Below, piece by piece: positions 25,397-34,736 of a DNA stretch of 64,000 nt. The position numbers and the translations under genes are program-made. Each line of letters starts with the position of its first letter. The first letter of the stretch is position 1. The notes under the pieces are model-generated. The model was not told the DNA's origin and searched no databases. It saw only the letters and a program-made list of their open reading frames with translations. The stretch comes from SURF-55 sp040755195 (GTDB lineage Bacteria; Bacillota; Desulfotomaculia; Desulfotomaculales; Ammonificaceae): NCBI GenBank assembly GCA_040755195.1, contig JBFMBL010000012.1, positions 1-64,000 of the forward strand, written 5' to 3'.

Positions 25397-26203
25397 CTAA
25401 GAAGATTTCCCGAAAACAAGTTTCTCAATGGCCAGCGCCACCCCATCCTCGCTGTTGGCCGCGGTAACGTACGTGGCATGCGATTTTATCTCGGCCCGGG
25501 CGTTTCCCACCACCACTGCCGTCCCGGCAAAATCGAGCATGGGAATGTCATTGTAACTGTCACCGACGGCCATGATTTCTTCCGGTATGAGATCGAATGC
25601 GATTGCAAGTCTTTTGAGCGCCTCTCCCTTGGTGGCCTCCGGGTGCGAGAACTCCAGAAAATGAGGTTTTGATTTGCTTACGTGCAAACAACCGGCATAA
25701 CGTTTCAAAAGCTCCGGCAGGAGTTTGTCGATCTCTTCTTCGGGCGCAACCATCAGCACCTTCGTCGGCGAAACACTCAAGAACTGAAGCAAGTCCCCCA
25801 CAATCCGGGGGGTTACCCCTGAAAGCCGGGCGTATCGCTCGCCTTCAGGCGTGAGCCGCGACATGCAAAGGGTGTCGTCAACGTAAGCCTGAATATGAAA
25901 ACCGGTTGGATTGAGATGCCTGATTACGTCTTGCGCAAGTTCCAACGGCACCGGCTGGTAAAAAAACACCCTTCCCGCCCGGTCCTTTACCAGCGCTCCC
26001 TGGTAGGTGATAAGCGGTGTATCCAGTACAAGCTCCCGGGCGTAAGGGAGCGCAGCGCAAAACATGCGTCCGGTGGCAAGAACCACGCTCACACCGCGGC
26101 CGACAGCTCCTCTGACCGTTTCTTTTACCCGTGGTGAAATCTTAAGCCCGGAATCGAGCAACGTATCATCCAGATCAACCGCAATCAGCTTAATCCTATG
26201 CAT
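25397..26203 (-). CDS. HAD-superfamily hydrolase, Cof type (IIB)
   Basis: A 268-residue phosphatase of the Cof/YidA group. Motif I is LIAVDLDDTLLDS (nucleophile and acid Asp), motif II is VVLATGRMF, motif III includes the Lys of TKGEALKRLA and motif IV is AVGDSYNDIPMLDFAG. The large cap domain in the middle is of type IIB. Typical substrates are sugar phosphates or flavin-related phosphates; the carbohydrate neighbours favour the former. The ATG at 26203 begins MHRIKLIAVDLDDT. Confidence 0.93.
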   Translation of the reverse strand: MHRIKLIAVDLDDTLLDSGLKISPRVKETVRGAVGRGVSVVLATGRMFCAALPYARELVLDTPLITYQGALVKDRAGRVFFYQPVPLELAQDVIRHLNPTGFHIQAYVDDTLCMSRLTPEGERYARLSGVTPRIVGDLLQFLSVSPTKVLMVAPEEEIDKLLPELLKRYAGCLHVSKSKPHFLEFSHPEATKGEALKRLAIAFDLIPEEIMAVGDSYNDIPMLDFAGTAVVVGNARAEIKSHATYVTAANSEDGVALAIEKLVFGKSS

Positions 26204-26299
26204 TATCCGCGCCTGTAAAACCTTCCTGTTTAGTCCTTAGTTTCATGTTTATATTCGTCGTTGTTACCGTTTTTACCCCTTTTCCCGAACAAAACAGCC

Positions 26300-28204
26300 T
26301 TACTTTTTCCCCTTCTGTATTTCCGGCGCCGCATCTTGAAAGTGTCTTTTAACCGCTTCGGCGGCGCGCCGGTTCATTCCCGGAACCCGGCAAAGCGCGT
26401 CCAGATCCGCCGCCTTCAGCTCTTCCAGCGATGGAAACGAACGCAGCAGTTCCCGGCGCCGTACCGGTCCGACACCTTCAATGTCTTCGAGAACGGACTT
26501 CAAACTCCTTCCCCTGCGTTTACGGTGGTAGGAGACCGCAAACCTGTGGGCTTCGTCCCGCACCCGCTGCAGAAGCATCAAGGCGGCGCTTTCCCGGGGA
26601 AGCGCGACAGGCGCCGCCTCGCCGGGCCGGTAAAGCCATTCGTTTTCCTTGGCCAGCCCGAAAACCGGGATTTCCGTATGACCGAAACTCAACAACACTT
26701 CTCTGGCCACCGCAGCCTGACCGGCTCCCCCGTCAACCAGCAGCAGGTCCGGAAGCGGCAGGAATTTCGCCGCCTTCTGGGATAACACACCGTTTTCAAC
26801 AGCGCGCTGTTCCTCCCTTGCCCGTCCAAAACGCCGCCTTAGCGCTTCCCGTAAAACGCCGTAATCGTCCGGTTTACCCGTAAAATCCGCCGCAAAACGT
26901 CTGTACCCATTTTTCTGAGGCTTTCCATCGCTGAAAACCACCATCACCGCCACCGGCGCAGTTCCCTGAAGACAGGAGGCGTCGTACCCTTCGATCCGCC
27001 GCGGCAACTCCTTAAGCCCGAGTGAACTTACCAGCCCCATGAGAGCGTCTTCCTTTGGTGACGCCTGCAGGTCCGTTTCTTCCAATCCGAGCGCCGCGTT
27101 TTTGCGCGCAAGGTCAAGAAGTTCCCTTTTTCTGCCGCGCCGGGGGACGGTAAGGACGACGGTTTTGCCGACCTGTCCCCTGAGGTAAGCTGCTAAAACC
27201 GCACCCTCATCCCCCGGGTCCGCCGGGAGGATTACCTCACGTGGAATCGACGTCGCCACGCCGCTGTAATACTGTTTCAGGAAACCGGCGGTTACCTCGT
27301 TATCGCTCCGCCCGGCTGCCCCGTCAAGCACAAACAGCTCCTGTCCGACAAGTCTGCCGTCCCGGACCTGAAGCACGGCCGCAACCACGCCTTCGTCCGA
27401 GCGGCCGAGAGCTATCACGTCCTGATCCTCGTTTTTTCCGGAGACCACCCGCTGTCGAACAAGGATTGTCTCTAAAGCCCTCAGCCGGTCCCGAAGCACG
27501 GCCGCCTTCTCGAAATCCAGGCCGGCCGCCGCCTCCTCCATCTCTTTTTTGAGTTGCCTTAGTACCGGCTTGTAGCGACCCTCAAGGAACAGACACAGAT
27601 TCCCTATCCCCCGCCGGTAAACCCGGGGGTCTACATTCCCGGTGCACGGCCCCGGACAACGCTTTATGTGGTAATTCAGGCAGGGACGGCTGCGTTCCGG
27701 CACCAACTTCTTGCACGAGCGGTACGGGAAAACGGTCCGGGTGAACCTCAACGTCTCGTAAACCGCGCCCGCCCACGTAAAGGGACCGAAATAACGCGCG
27801 CCGTCCTTGATCCGCCGCCGGGCAAAAAGCACACGCGGGTATTCCTCCCCAAGGGTGACCTTGATGTATGGGTAGCTTTTATCGTCCTTGAGGATAATGT
27901 TGTAGTGGGGCCGGTGGCGCTTGATCAGGTTCGATTCAAGCACCAGCGCCTCAACCTCGTTTCCGGTAACGATGAAGGTAAGTTCGGTTGCCTTCTCCAG
28001 CATCGCCAAGACCTTGGCGTGCTGGCCGTTCTGAAAATAGGAGCGCACCCGGTTTTTCAGCGAAACGGCCTTACCGACATAAATCACCTCGCCGGCCGCG
28101 TCATGAAAAAGGTAGACCCCGGGCTGCTCCGGAAGTTTTTTTGCCTTTTCCGCTAAGGGATGTACCAATCTGATATCTACCCCGCCGTCAGCATCAACCG
28201 TCAT
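26300..28204 (-). CDS. uvrC: Excinuclease ABC subunit C
   Basis: A 634-residue UvrC, which makes both incisions in nucleotide excision repair. It has the N-terminal GIY-YIG domain (PGVYLFHDAAGEVIYVGKA), a Cys cluster (CLNYHIKRCPGPCTG), the UVR motif that binds UvrB near residue 210, the RNase H-like second nuclease domain with DLLLVDGGAGQ, and the C-terminal HhH pair (LEDIEGVGPVRRRELL). The start is in the family-typical position ahead of LAEKAKKLPEQPG. All three uvr genes follow each other here on one strand. Confidence 0.97.
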   Translation of the reverse strand: MTVDADGGVDIRLVHPLAEKAKKLPEQPGVYLFHDAAGEVIYVGKAVSLKNRVRSYFQNGQHAKVLAMLEKATELTFIVTGNEVEALVLESNLIKRHRPHYNIILKDDKSYPYIKVTLGEEYPRVLFARRRIKDGARYFGPFTWAGAVYETLRFTRTVFPYRSCKKLVPERSRPCLNYHIKRCPGPCTGNVDPRVYRRGIGNLCLFLEGRYKPVLRQLKKEMEEAAAGLDFEKAAVLRDRLRALETILVRQRVVSGKNEDQDVIALGRSDEGVVAAVLQVRDGRLVGQELFVLDGAAGRSDNEVTAGFLKQYYSGVATSIPREVILPADPGDEGAVLAAYLRGQVGKTVVLTVPRRGRKRELLDLARKNAALGLEETDLQASPKEDALMGLVSSLGLKELPRRIEGYDASCLQGTAPVAVMVVFSDGKPQKNGYRRFAADFTGKPDDYGVLREALRRRFGRAREEQRAVENGVLSQKAAKFLPLPDLLLVDGGAGQAAVAREVLLSFGHTEIPVFGLAKENEWLYRPGEAAPVALPRESAALMLLQRVRDEAHRFAVSYHRKRRGRSLKSVLEDIEGVGPVRRRELLRSFPSLEELKAADLDALCRVPGMNRRAAEAVKRHFQDAAPEIQKGKK

Positions 28205-28224
28205 CCTCAGCTTCCAGCTCGTCT

Positions 28225-28345
<121 letters not shown>

Positions 28346-28368
28346 TCAGCATCAGCCTAAACTTTGAA

Positions 28369-31215
28369 CTATTCGCCTGCCGCCCCGGCCGCCAACCGGC
28401 CCTTCCGGTCACCAAGATGCCGCCGGAGGTACTGCCCCGTATAAGACTGCGGCGCAAGCGCTACCTCCTCGGGAGTACCCGCAACAACCACCGTACCGCC
28501 CCTGTCGCCGCCTTCCGGGCCCAGGTCGATGATGTAATCCGCCGTTTTTATCACATCGAGGTTGTGCTCTATCACCACAACCGTGTTGCCCGCGTCGACC
28601 AGCCGGTGAAGCACGTCGAGAAGCCTCGCGACGTCGTCAAAATGCAAGCCCGTAGTGGGTTCGTCCAGAATGTAAAGCGTCCGCCCGGTGCTCCGGCGCG
28701 AAAGCTCCGTCGCCAGCTTTACCCGCTGGGCCTCGCCGCCGGATAGCGTGGTCGCCGGTTGGCCCAGGCGGATATAACCCAAACCCACGTCATGCAGTGT
28801 TTTCAGGCGGCGGTGAATTTTCGGCAGATCCTCGAAGAACTCGAGCGCCTCGTCCACCGTAAGGCCGAGGACATCGGCGATGCTCTTCCCCTTGAACTTC
28901 ACCTCGAGGGTCTCCCGGTTATACCGCCGCCCCTTGCAGACCTCACAGGGGATATAAACGTCGGGCAGGAAATGCATCTCTATCCTGACTATGCCGTCCC
29001 CGCGGCAGGCTTCGCACCGGCCGCCGGCAACGTTAAAGCTGAACCGCCCGGGTTTGTAGCCCCGCATTCTTGCCTCCGGCAGGAGGGAAAAAAGCTCGCG
29101 GACATCGGTCAGCATCCCGGTATAAGTGGCCGGGTTGGAACGGGGTGTGCGGCCGATCGGAGACTGGTCGACATTAATCACCTTATCGATGTTCTCAAGG
29201 CCCTCAAGCGCCCGGTGGGTTCCGGGAAGCTCGCGCGCCCCGTGAAGTTCCCTCGCCAGTGCCTGGTAGAGAATGTCGTTGACCAGCGTACTCTTACCCG
29301 AGCCGGAAACACCGGTAACGGCGGTAAACAGGCCGACCGGGAACGCCACGTCGATGTCTTTAAGGTTGTGAGCGCTCGCCCCGACCACTTTTAACCACCG
29401 TTCTTCCAGTTGACGGCGGGACCGCACCGGAATCTGCTTTCGACCGCTCAGGTATTTCCCCGTGAGCGAGTGCGGGTGGCGCATAATTTCTGCCGGCGGC
29501 CCCTCCGTCACCACCTGCCCGCCGTGCGCCCCGGCCCCGGGCCCGATGTCGATGATATGGTCGGCGCTGAGGATCGTCTCCGCGTCGTGTTCCACGACGA
29601 TTACGGTGTTGCCGAGGTCCCGCAGACGCTTGAGCATCGTCAGGAGTCGCCCCTGATCCCGCGGGTGAAGCCCGATACTCGGCTCGTCCAGGATGTAGAT
29701 GACACCGATCAACCCCGAACCGATCTGCGTAGCGAGACGGATGCGCTGCGCCTCCCCGCCGGAAAGGGTGTTCGCCGACCGGTCGAAGGTCAGGTAATCC
29801 AATCCCACATTGGCAAGGAAGCCGACGCGGGCCTTTATCTCCTTCAAAACCTGCCTGGCGATCATCAGCTCACGCGCGCCCAACTCGAGTTCCTCGAAAA
29901 ACCTCAGGGCTTCTGCAACGGAAAGCTTCGTCACCTCATTTATCGATCGACCCCCGACCTTCACCGCCAGGGCCTCGGGCTTCAAACGGGCGCCGCCGCA
30001 CGTGCCGCAGGACTGCGGCCGCATCAGACGCTCGATCTCGCTTTTTATATAGTCTGAGGTTGACTCGCGGTAACGCCGGGTAAGGTACGGTATAACGCCC
30101 TCGAAAGGAGCAAGGTACTCCCGGCGCCGTCCGCTCATATCCTGGTGGACAAAACGGACCCGCTCACCACCGGTACCGTAGAGTACAGTCCGCTGGTGTT
30201 CCGGCGCCAACCGCCCGAACGGTTCGTTTACGGCGAAACCGTAGTGCTTCGCCAGCCCTTCCAGCAGGTGGTACTGGAAACTGTAAAACGACCAGCCTGC
30301 CACCGCACCCTCCTGGATGCTCTTGCTCTGGTCAATGATAAGTTCGGGATCTACTTTCAAGTGGGATCCCAGACCTGTGCAATCGGGGCAGGCCCCGTAA
30401 GGACTGTTGAAGGAAAACAGCCGCGGCGAAAGCTCGGGCAGGCTGATCCCGCATTCCGGACAGGCAAACTTGCTGCTGAAAAGCAGATCTTCCCCGTCCA
30501 CGATCGACGCTACCGCCAGCCCGTCTGCCAGTTTGAGCGCCGTTTCAAAGGAGTCAGCCAGGCGGGAAGCCGCCTCTTCCTTTATCACCAGCCGGTCGAC
30601 CACGACTTCAATATTATGCTTTTTATTCTTATCAAGCCGGATTTCCGCGTCGGCTATCTCCTGAACCGCCCCGTCCACCCGCACCCGTATAAACCCCTGC
30701 CTCCGGGCGTCGTCAAAAACCCGGGCATGCTCCCCCTTCTTGCCCCGCACCACGGGGGCAAGAATGTAAACCCTGGTCCCTTCGGGAAGGGTAAGCAACC
30801 GGTCCACCATCTGGGAAACCGCCTGCTGCTGGATGGGCAGGCCGCACTGGGGACAGTGCGGCTGGCCGATACGTGCGAAAAGAAGCCGCAGGTAATCGTA
30901 AATCTCGGTTACTGTGCCCACGGTGGAACGCGGGTTGTGACTCGCGGATTTCTGGTCGATGGAAATAGCCGGCGAAAGCCCTTCTATGCCGTCAACGTCG
31001 GGTTTGTCCATCTGCCCCAAGAACTGCCTGGCGTATGCAGACAGCGATTCGACGTAACGCCGCTGCCCTTCGGCATAAATGGTGTCGAAAGCCAGGGAGG
31101 ACTTTCCGGAACCCGAAAGCCCCGTTATCACCGTCAGCTCATTCCGGGGTATGCTCACCGTGATGTTTTTTAGGTTGTGTACCCTTGCGCCTCTGACCGT
31201 AATCATCTTCTGCAT
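28369..31215 (-). CDS. uvrA: Excinuclease ABC subunit A
   Basis: A protein of about 948 residues with two ABC ATPase modules: Walker A sites GLSGSGKSSLAF near residue 32 and GVSGSGKSTLVND near 635, with signature motifs LSGGEAQR in each half. Zinc sites are CPECGISLPELSP with CPDC, and CEACRGDGIVRIEM with CEVC. It is the damage sensor that loads UvrB. The start is uncertain by a few codons: the frame opens with GTG at 31227, and I take the ATG at 31215 (MQKMITVRGARVHNL), closest to the family N-terminus. Confidence 0.97.
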   Translation of the reverse strand: MQKMITVRGARVHNLKNITVSIPRNELTVITGLSGSGKSSLAFDTIYAEGQRRYVESLSAYARQFLGQMDKPDVDGIEGLSPAISIDQKSASHNPRSTVGTVTEIYDYLRLLFARIGQPHCPQCGLPIQQQAVSQMVDRLLTLPEGTRVYILAPVVRGKKGEHARVFDDARRQGFIRVRVDGAVQEIADAEIRLDKNKKHNIEVVVDRLVIKEEAASRLADSFETALKLADGLAVASIVDGEDLLFSSKFACPECGISLPELSPRLFSFNSPYGACPDCTGLGSHLKVDPELIIDQSKSIQEGAVAGWSFYSFQYHLLEGLAKHYGFAVNEPFGRLAPEHQRTVLYGTGGERVRFVHQDMSGRRREYLAPFEGVIPYLTRRYRESTSDYIKSEIERLMRPQSCGTCGGARLKPEALAVKVGGRSINEVTKLSVAEALRFFEELELGARELMIARQVLKEIKARVGFLANVGLDYLTFDRSANTLSGGEAQRIRLATQIGSGLIGVIYILDEPSIGLHPRDQGRLLTMLKRLRDLGNTVIVVEHDAETILSADHIIDIGPGAGAHGGQVVTEGPPAEIMRHPHSLTGKYLSGRKQIPVRSRRQLEERWLKVVGASAHNLKDIDVAFPVGLFTAVTGVSGSGKSTLVNDILYQALARELHGARELPGTHRALEGLENIDKVINVDQSPIGRTPRSNPATYTGMLTDVRELFSLLPEARMRGYKPGRFSFNVAGGRCEACRGDGIVRIEMHFLPDVYIPCEVCKGRRYNRETLEVKFKGKSIADVLGLTVDEALEFFEDLPKIHRRLKTLHDVGLGYIRLGQPATTLSGGEAQRVKLATELSRRSTGRTLYILDEPTTGLHFDDVARLLDVLHRLVDAGNTVVVIEHNLDVIKTADYIIDLGPEGGDRGGTVVVAGTPEEVALAPQSYTGQYLRRHLGDRKGRLAAGAAGE

Positions 31216-31307
31216 AACTGTCACCAAAGAATATAGAATTCAGTAGCCAGAATCCAGAATATAAAAATACTTTTTTAGCTCCGGGAAAATACGCCGGATC
31301 ACATTTC

Positions 31308-31435
31308 GTTTCCTCTGTGTTCTCTGTGCCTCTGTGGTAACCCAGCACTCAACTTGCTGATCTTAAGACGCGGCGTTCTAAGTCGCATTGTTTACAACGA
31401 TGCAAAGTAGTTTTAACGTGCCGTTGAGTGCTGGG
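31308..31435. repeat. Composite repeat: ACCACAGAGGCAC arm plus CCAGCACTCAA inverted-repeat element
   Basis: At 31308-31338 lies CTCTGTGTTCTCTGTGCC followed by TCTGTGG, one arm of the family seen at 16272-16384. Immediately adjacent is an element bounded by CCCAGCACTCAAC (31341-31353) and its exact inverse GTTGAGTGCTGGG (31423-31435). A second element with the same ends is at 44824-44902. Between the ends there is no gene. I see no clear target duplication. Confidence 0.75.
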
Positions 31436-31454
31436 TGGTTCCGGCTTGTCCGGG

Positions 31455-33518
31455 TCAGGATCCGGCTCCTGCTTTCTGTTTCCTGCCTCCCACCTTCTGA
31501 CTTCTGACTTCCGACTTCTGACTTCTTCTCAGCGGGCCTTCTCTCTTTGCCAGCTCGGCCCTTAGCTCCAGGAGAATATCACGCAACTGCGCGGCCAGCT
31601 CAAACTCTAGATTCCTCGCCGCCTCACGCATCTGTTTCTCGTACTCCGCCGCCATACGCTTGAGCTTTTCGGCCGGTATCTCGTGGGGCTTGACCTGATA
31701 GACCCCTTCTTCCTCCGCAACCCTCGTCGCCTCAATGACATCGCGCACCGGTTTGTAAATCGTACGGGGGGTGATGCCGTGCGTGCTGTTGTATTCCAAC
31801 TGCAACCGGCGCCGCCGCTCCGTTTCCGCAATAGCCCGGCGCATCGAACCCGTCTCCGTGTCGGCGTACAGGATTACCTGTCCGTTGATGTTCCGCGCCG
31901 CGCGCCCGGACGTCTGGATAAGCGAGCGCTCCGACCGTAGATACCCTTCCTTGTCCGCGTCGAGTATGGCCACAAGGCTGACCTCCGGCAGGTCAAGGCC
32001 CTCCCGCAGAAGGTTGATCCCCACCAGGACGTCGAAAACCCCCAGCCTCAGGTCACGGATGATCGCCATACGCTCGAGCGTATCTATGTCACTGTGGAGG
32101 TAACGAACCTTAATTCCCGCCTCTTTCAGGTAATCGGACAGGTCCTCCGCCATGCGTTTGGTCAGAGTGGTCACGAGCACGCGCTCGTTTTTCGCCACCC
32201 GCGCCCTTATTTCCCCCAGGAGATCGTCTATCTGTTCCCTTGTCGGCCGAACCACAACCGAAGGGTCAACCAGACCCGTCGGCCGGACGATCTGTTCCAC
32301 CACCTGGGTACTGTTTTGAAGTTCATAATTCCCGGGGGTGGCAGAGATGAAAACCACCTGGTTCACCCGCTCGATAAACTCATCGAACCGGAGCGGCCGG
32401 TTGTCGAAGGCCGAAGGAAGCCGGAAACCGTATTCGACCAGCGCCTCCTTCCGCGCCCGATCGCCCTCGTGCATCCCGTGAAGCTGCGGAATAGACACGT
32501 GTGATTCATCCACAAACATAATAAAATCCTTCGGGAAATAATCCAGGAGGGTGTACGGCGGCTCGCCCGGCGCCCGCCCGGTTAGGTAGCGCGAATAGTT
32601 TTCAATCCCCTTGCAGAACCCTACCTCCCGCAGCATCGCCAGGTCAAAACGGGTGCGGTTTTCGATCCGCTGCGCCTCAACCAGCTTCCCCTGCCGCTGA
32701 AACCATGTCACCCGCTCCTGTAACTCCGCCTCAATTTCCGCAATCATCGTTTCCAGGCGCTCACGTGCCGTAACATAGTGCGTGGCGGGGAAAAATGATA
32801 CATGGTAGCGTTCCCCGGCCACACTCCCCGTCAGGGGATCGAACTCGACGATGCGCTCGACCTCATCGCCGAAGAACTCGACCCGGACCGCCGCCTCGGA
32901 CGTCGATGCCGGAAAAACATCCACCACGTCGCCGCGCACCCGGAACTTGCCGCGCACGAAATTGATATCGTTGCGCTCGTAACGGATCTGGACCAGTTTC
33001 CGGAGTACTTCGTCCCGGTTGTAGCTTTCCCCGCGCCGCAGTGAGACGACCTGCGCCGCGTACTCCACCGGGTCACCCAGGCTGTAAATGCAGGAGACGC
33101 TGGCCACGATGATTACGTCCTTGCGCCCCAGAACCGCCGCCGTCGCCGCGTGCCGCAGCTTGTCTATCTCGTCGTTGATCATCGAGTCTTTTTCAATATA
33201 AAGGTCGGACTGAGGCAGATAGGCTTCCGGTTGATAGTAATCGTAGTAGCTCACGAAATACTCGACCGCGTTCTCCGGAAAGAATTCCTTAAACTCGCTG
33301 CAAAGCTGCGCCGCCAGGGTCTTGTTCGGGGCGAGTACCAGCGCCGGCCGCCCGGCCCGCGCGATTACGTTGGCGATGGTAAAGGTTTTTCCCGAACCGG
33401 TGACGCCGAGAAGCGTCTGCATCCGGTGGCCGTTGTTAATCCCAGTGACAAGCCGTTTGATAGCCTGAGGCTGATCCCCCGCAGGCGTAAAATTCGACCG
33501 CAACTTAAAGGAAGACAC
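31455..33518 (-). CDS. uvrB: Excinuclease ABC subunit B
   Basis: A 687-residue helicase-like repair protein. Walker A is GVTGSGKTFTIANV, the beta-hairpin region YYDYYQPEAYLPQSD is present, the DEAD-type box is FVDESHVSIPQ, and the C-terminal UVR motif (EKQMREAARNLEFELAAQLRD) binds UvrC. The last 25 residues, rich in Ser/Gln/Lys/Arg, are encoded by a period-7 repeat tract and are not part of the family. The GTG at 33518 is the start. An extended -10 (TGGTATAAT, 33551-33556) lies about 35 bases upstream; I see no LexA/SOS box of the Firmicutes type. Confidence 0.97.
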   Translation of the reverse strand: MSSFKLRSNFTPAGDQPQAIKRLVTGINNGHRMQTLLGVTGSGKTFTIANVIARAGRPALVLAPNKTLAAQLCSEFKEFFPENAVEYFVSYYDYYQPEAYLPQSDLYIEKDSMINDEIDKLRHAATAAVLGRKDVIIVASVSCIYSLGDPVEYAAQVVSLRRGESYNRDEVLRKLVQIRYERNDINFVRGKFRVRGDVVDVFPASTSEAAVRVEFFGDEVERIVEFDPLTGSVAGERYHVSFFPATHYVTARERLETMIAEIEAELQERVTWFQRQGKLVEAQRIENRTRFDLAMLREVGFCKGIENYSRYLTGRAPGEPPYTLLDYFPKDFIMFVDESHVSIPQLHGMHEGDRARKEALVEYGFRLPSAFDNRPLRFDEFIERVNQVVFISATPGNYELQNSTQVVEQIVRPTGLVDPSVVVRPTREQIDDLLGEIRARVAKNERVLVTTLTKRMAEDLSDYLKEAGIKVRYLHSDIDTLERMAIIRDLRLGVFDVLVGINLLREGLDLPEVSLVAILDADKEGYLRSERSLIQTSGRAARNINGQVILYADTETGSMRRAIAETERRRRLQLEYNSTHGITPRTIYKPVRDVIEATRVAEEEGVYQVKPHEIPAEKLKRMAAEYEKQMREAARNLEFELAAQLRDILLELRAELAKREGPLRRSQKSEVRSQKVGGRKQKAGAGS
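31470..31530. repeat. Period-7 tract inside the 3' end of uvrB
   Basis: Units CTTTCTG, TTTCCTG, CCTCCCA, CCTTCTG, ACTTCTG, ACTTCCG, ACTTCTG run in one phase. On the coding strand they become the low-complexity tail of UvrB, so the gene reads through the repeat before its stop. Confidence 0.75.
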
Positions 33519-33632
33519 TCTATCACTCTCACATGAAGTATTCTTCGATCATTATACCATAAACAGATAGGCCCCTTGATGAGGGCCCGCTTCTTCGGTG
33601 TTTAAGCCGCAAATGTGACGATTACGGTTTTC

Positions 33633-34700
33633 TTAACGTTCGGCTACACTCTTCGCCGTTGCTTCACCGATGCCCTTTGCCAGGTGTACCGTCCTTATCG
33701 GGAACGGGATTTTAATACCTTCCTTCGAATACCGTTCATGCAGCCGTTTAATAAACTCATGCTTTACAGGGTACTGGTCGATAAATTCCTTCACCCGCAA
33801 TATGACAGAAAAATTAATGCTGAAGTCCGCGAAAGTATGGTACCTGATAAAAGGCTCAAACTCGGGAACTCCGCCGGGAACCTCATTCATCACCTGTTTC
33901 GCGACTTCCACAGTTACTTGCTCGACCTTATCCAGGTCGCTGTCGTAACTGACCCCGACCTGAACAAGCACCGACATCTCCGGTTCGGGCAGGTTGTAGT
34001 TGATAACGATCGCCGAGGCCAGTTTGGCATTCGGGATGACGTACGTGTTGTCGGCCAGCGCCTGAATGGCGGTGTTGCGCCAGTTTATGTCCGTTACGTA
34101 GCCCTCCTCGCCGCTGCTGAGCCTTACATAATCACCCGGTCTTATTTGTCTCGAAACGATCACCTGGACCCCGGAAAACAGGTTGGAAAGAGTGTCTTGA
34201 AGCGCAAGAGCAACCGCGAGACCCCCGACACCGAGGGCGGTCAGTATCGGCATTATAGGAATATTCAGGGCCTGGAGAGTGACAAGCAACCCGATGATTA
34301 AGATAAAAGCCCGGGCGATGTTTACGAACAGCGTGGTAGAAGGCAAAACACCCTTCGCCTTTTCGGCGTAAAGGTTTATAAAACTCTCTGCGAGTCTCAT
34401 AAAGAACAAGGTGACGGAAAGGATGGCGATTACCAGAAGGATTTTATCAAGCAGTCTCTGGATGTTCGGCGCCGGGGAAACAGCAAAGACCGCTCCATAG
34501 ACGCCGCCCAAAAAACACCAGAATATTATTATTCGATAAAATGCGCCGATAATAATTTCATCACCCTGCCATTTAGTCCTCCGGGCCATCCTGTGGATGC
34601 CGGCTATAACCATCTTTTCTAAGACTATGCCGGCAAGGAGTCCTCCCAAAACAAAAAATGCGGGTATAAACATTTTTAAAGCCGGAAAATCAAAAGGCAT
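33633..34700 (-). CDS. Small-conductance mechanosensitive channel (MscS family)
   Basis: A 355-residue membrane protein with four or five predicted helices in the first 190 residues, then the MscS pore helix ALGVGGLAVALALQDTLSNL (the alternating Gly/Ala pattern) near residue 155-175 and the beta domain that follows (RPGDYVRLSSGEEGYVTDIN, ...YVIPNAKLAS). These channels release solutes upon hypo-osmotic shock. It lies 36 bases downstream of the trehalose gene on the same strand, so both may belong to the osmotic response behind the c-di-AMP riboswitch. Confidence 0.93.
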   Translation of the reverse strand: MPFDFPALKMFIPAFFVLGGLLAGIVLEKMVIAGIHRMARRTKWQGDEIIIGAFYRIIIFWCFLGGVYGAVFAVSPAPNIQRLLDKILLVIAILSVTLFFMRLAESFINLYAEKAKGVLPSTTLFVNIARAFILIIGLLVTLQALNIPIMPILTALGVGGLAVALALQDTLSNLFSGVQVIVSRQIRPGDYVRLSSGEEGYVTDINWRNTAIQALADNTYVIPNAKLASAIVINYNLPEPEMSVLVQVGVSYDSDLDKVEQVTVEVAKQVMNEVPGGVPEFEPFIRYHTFADFSINFSVILRVKEFIDQYPVKHEFIKRLHERYSKEGIKIPFPIRTVHLAKGIGEATAKSVAER

Positions 34701-34736
34701 AAGAACCTCCGTGTGAACGACTTGTGATTACAGGTA

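Noticed and set aside
33519..33632. SOS (LexA) box upstream of uvrB
   Set aside because: I found an extended -10 box but no GAAC-N4-GTTC-type palindrome.
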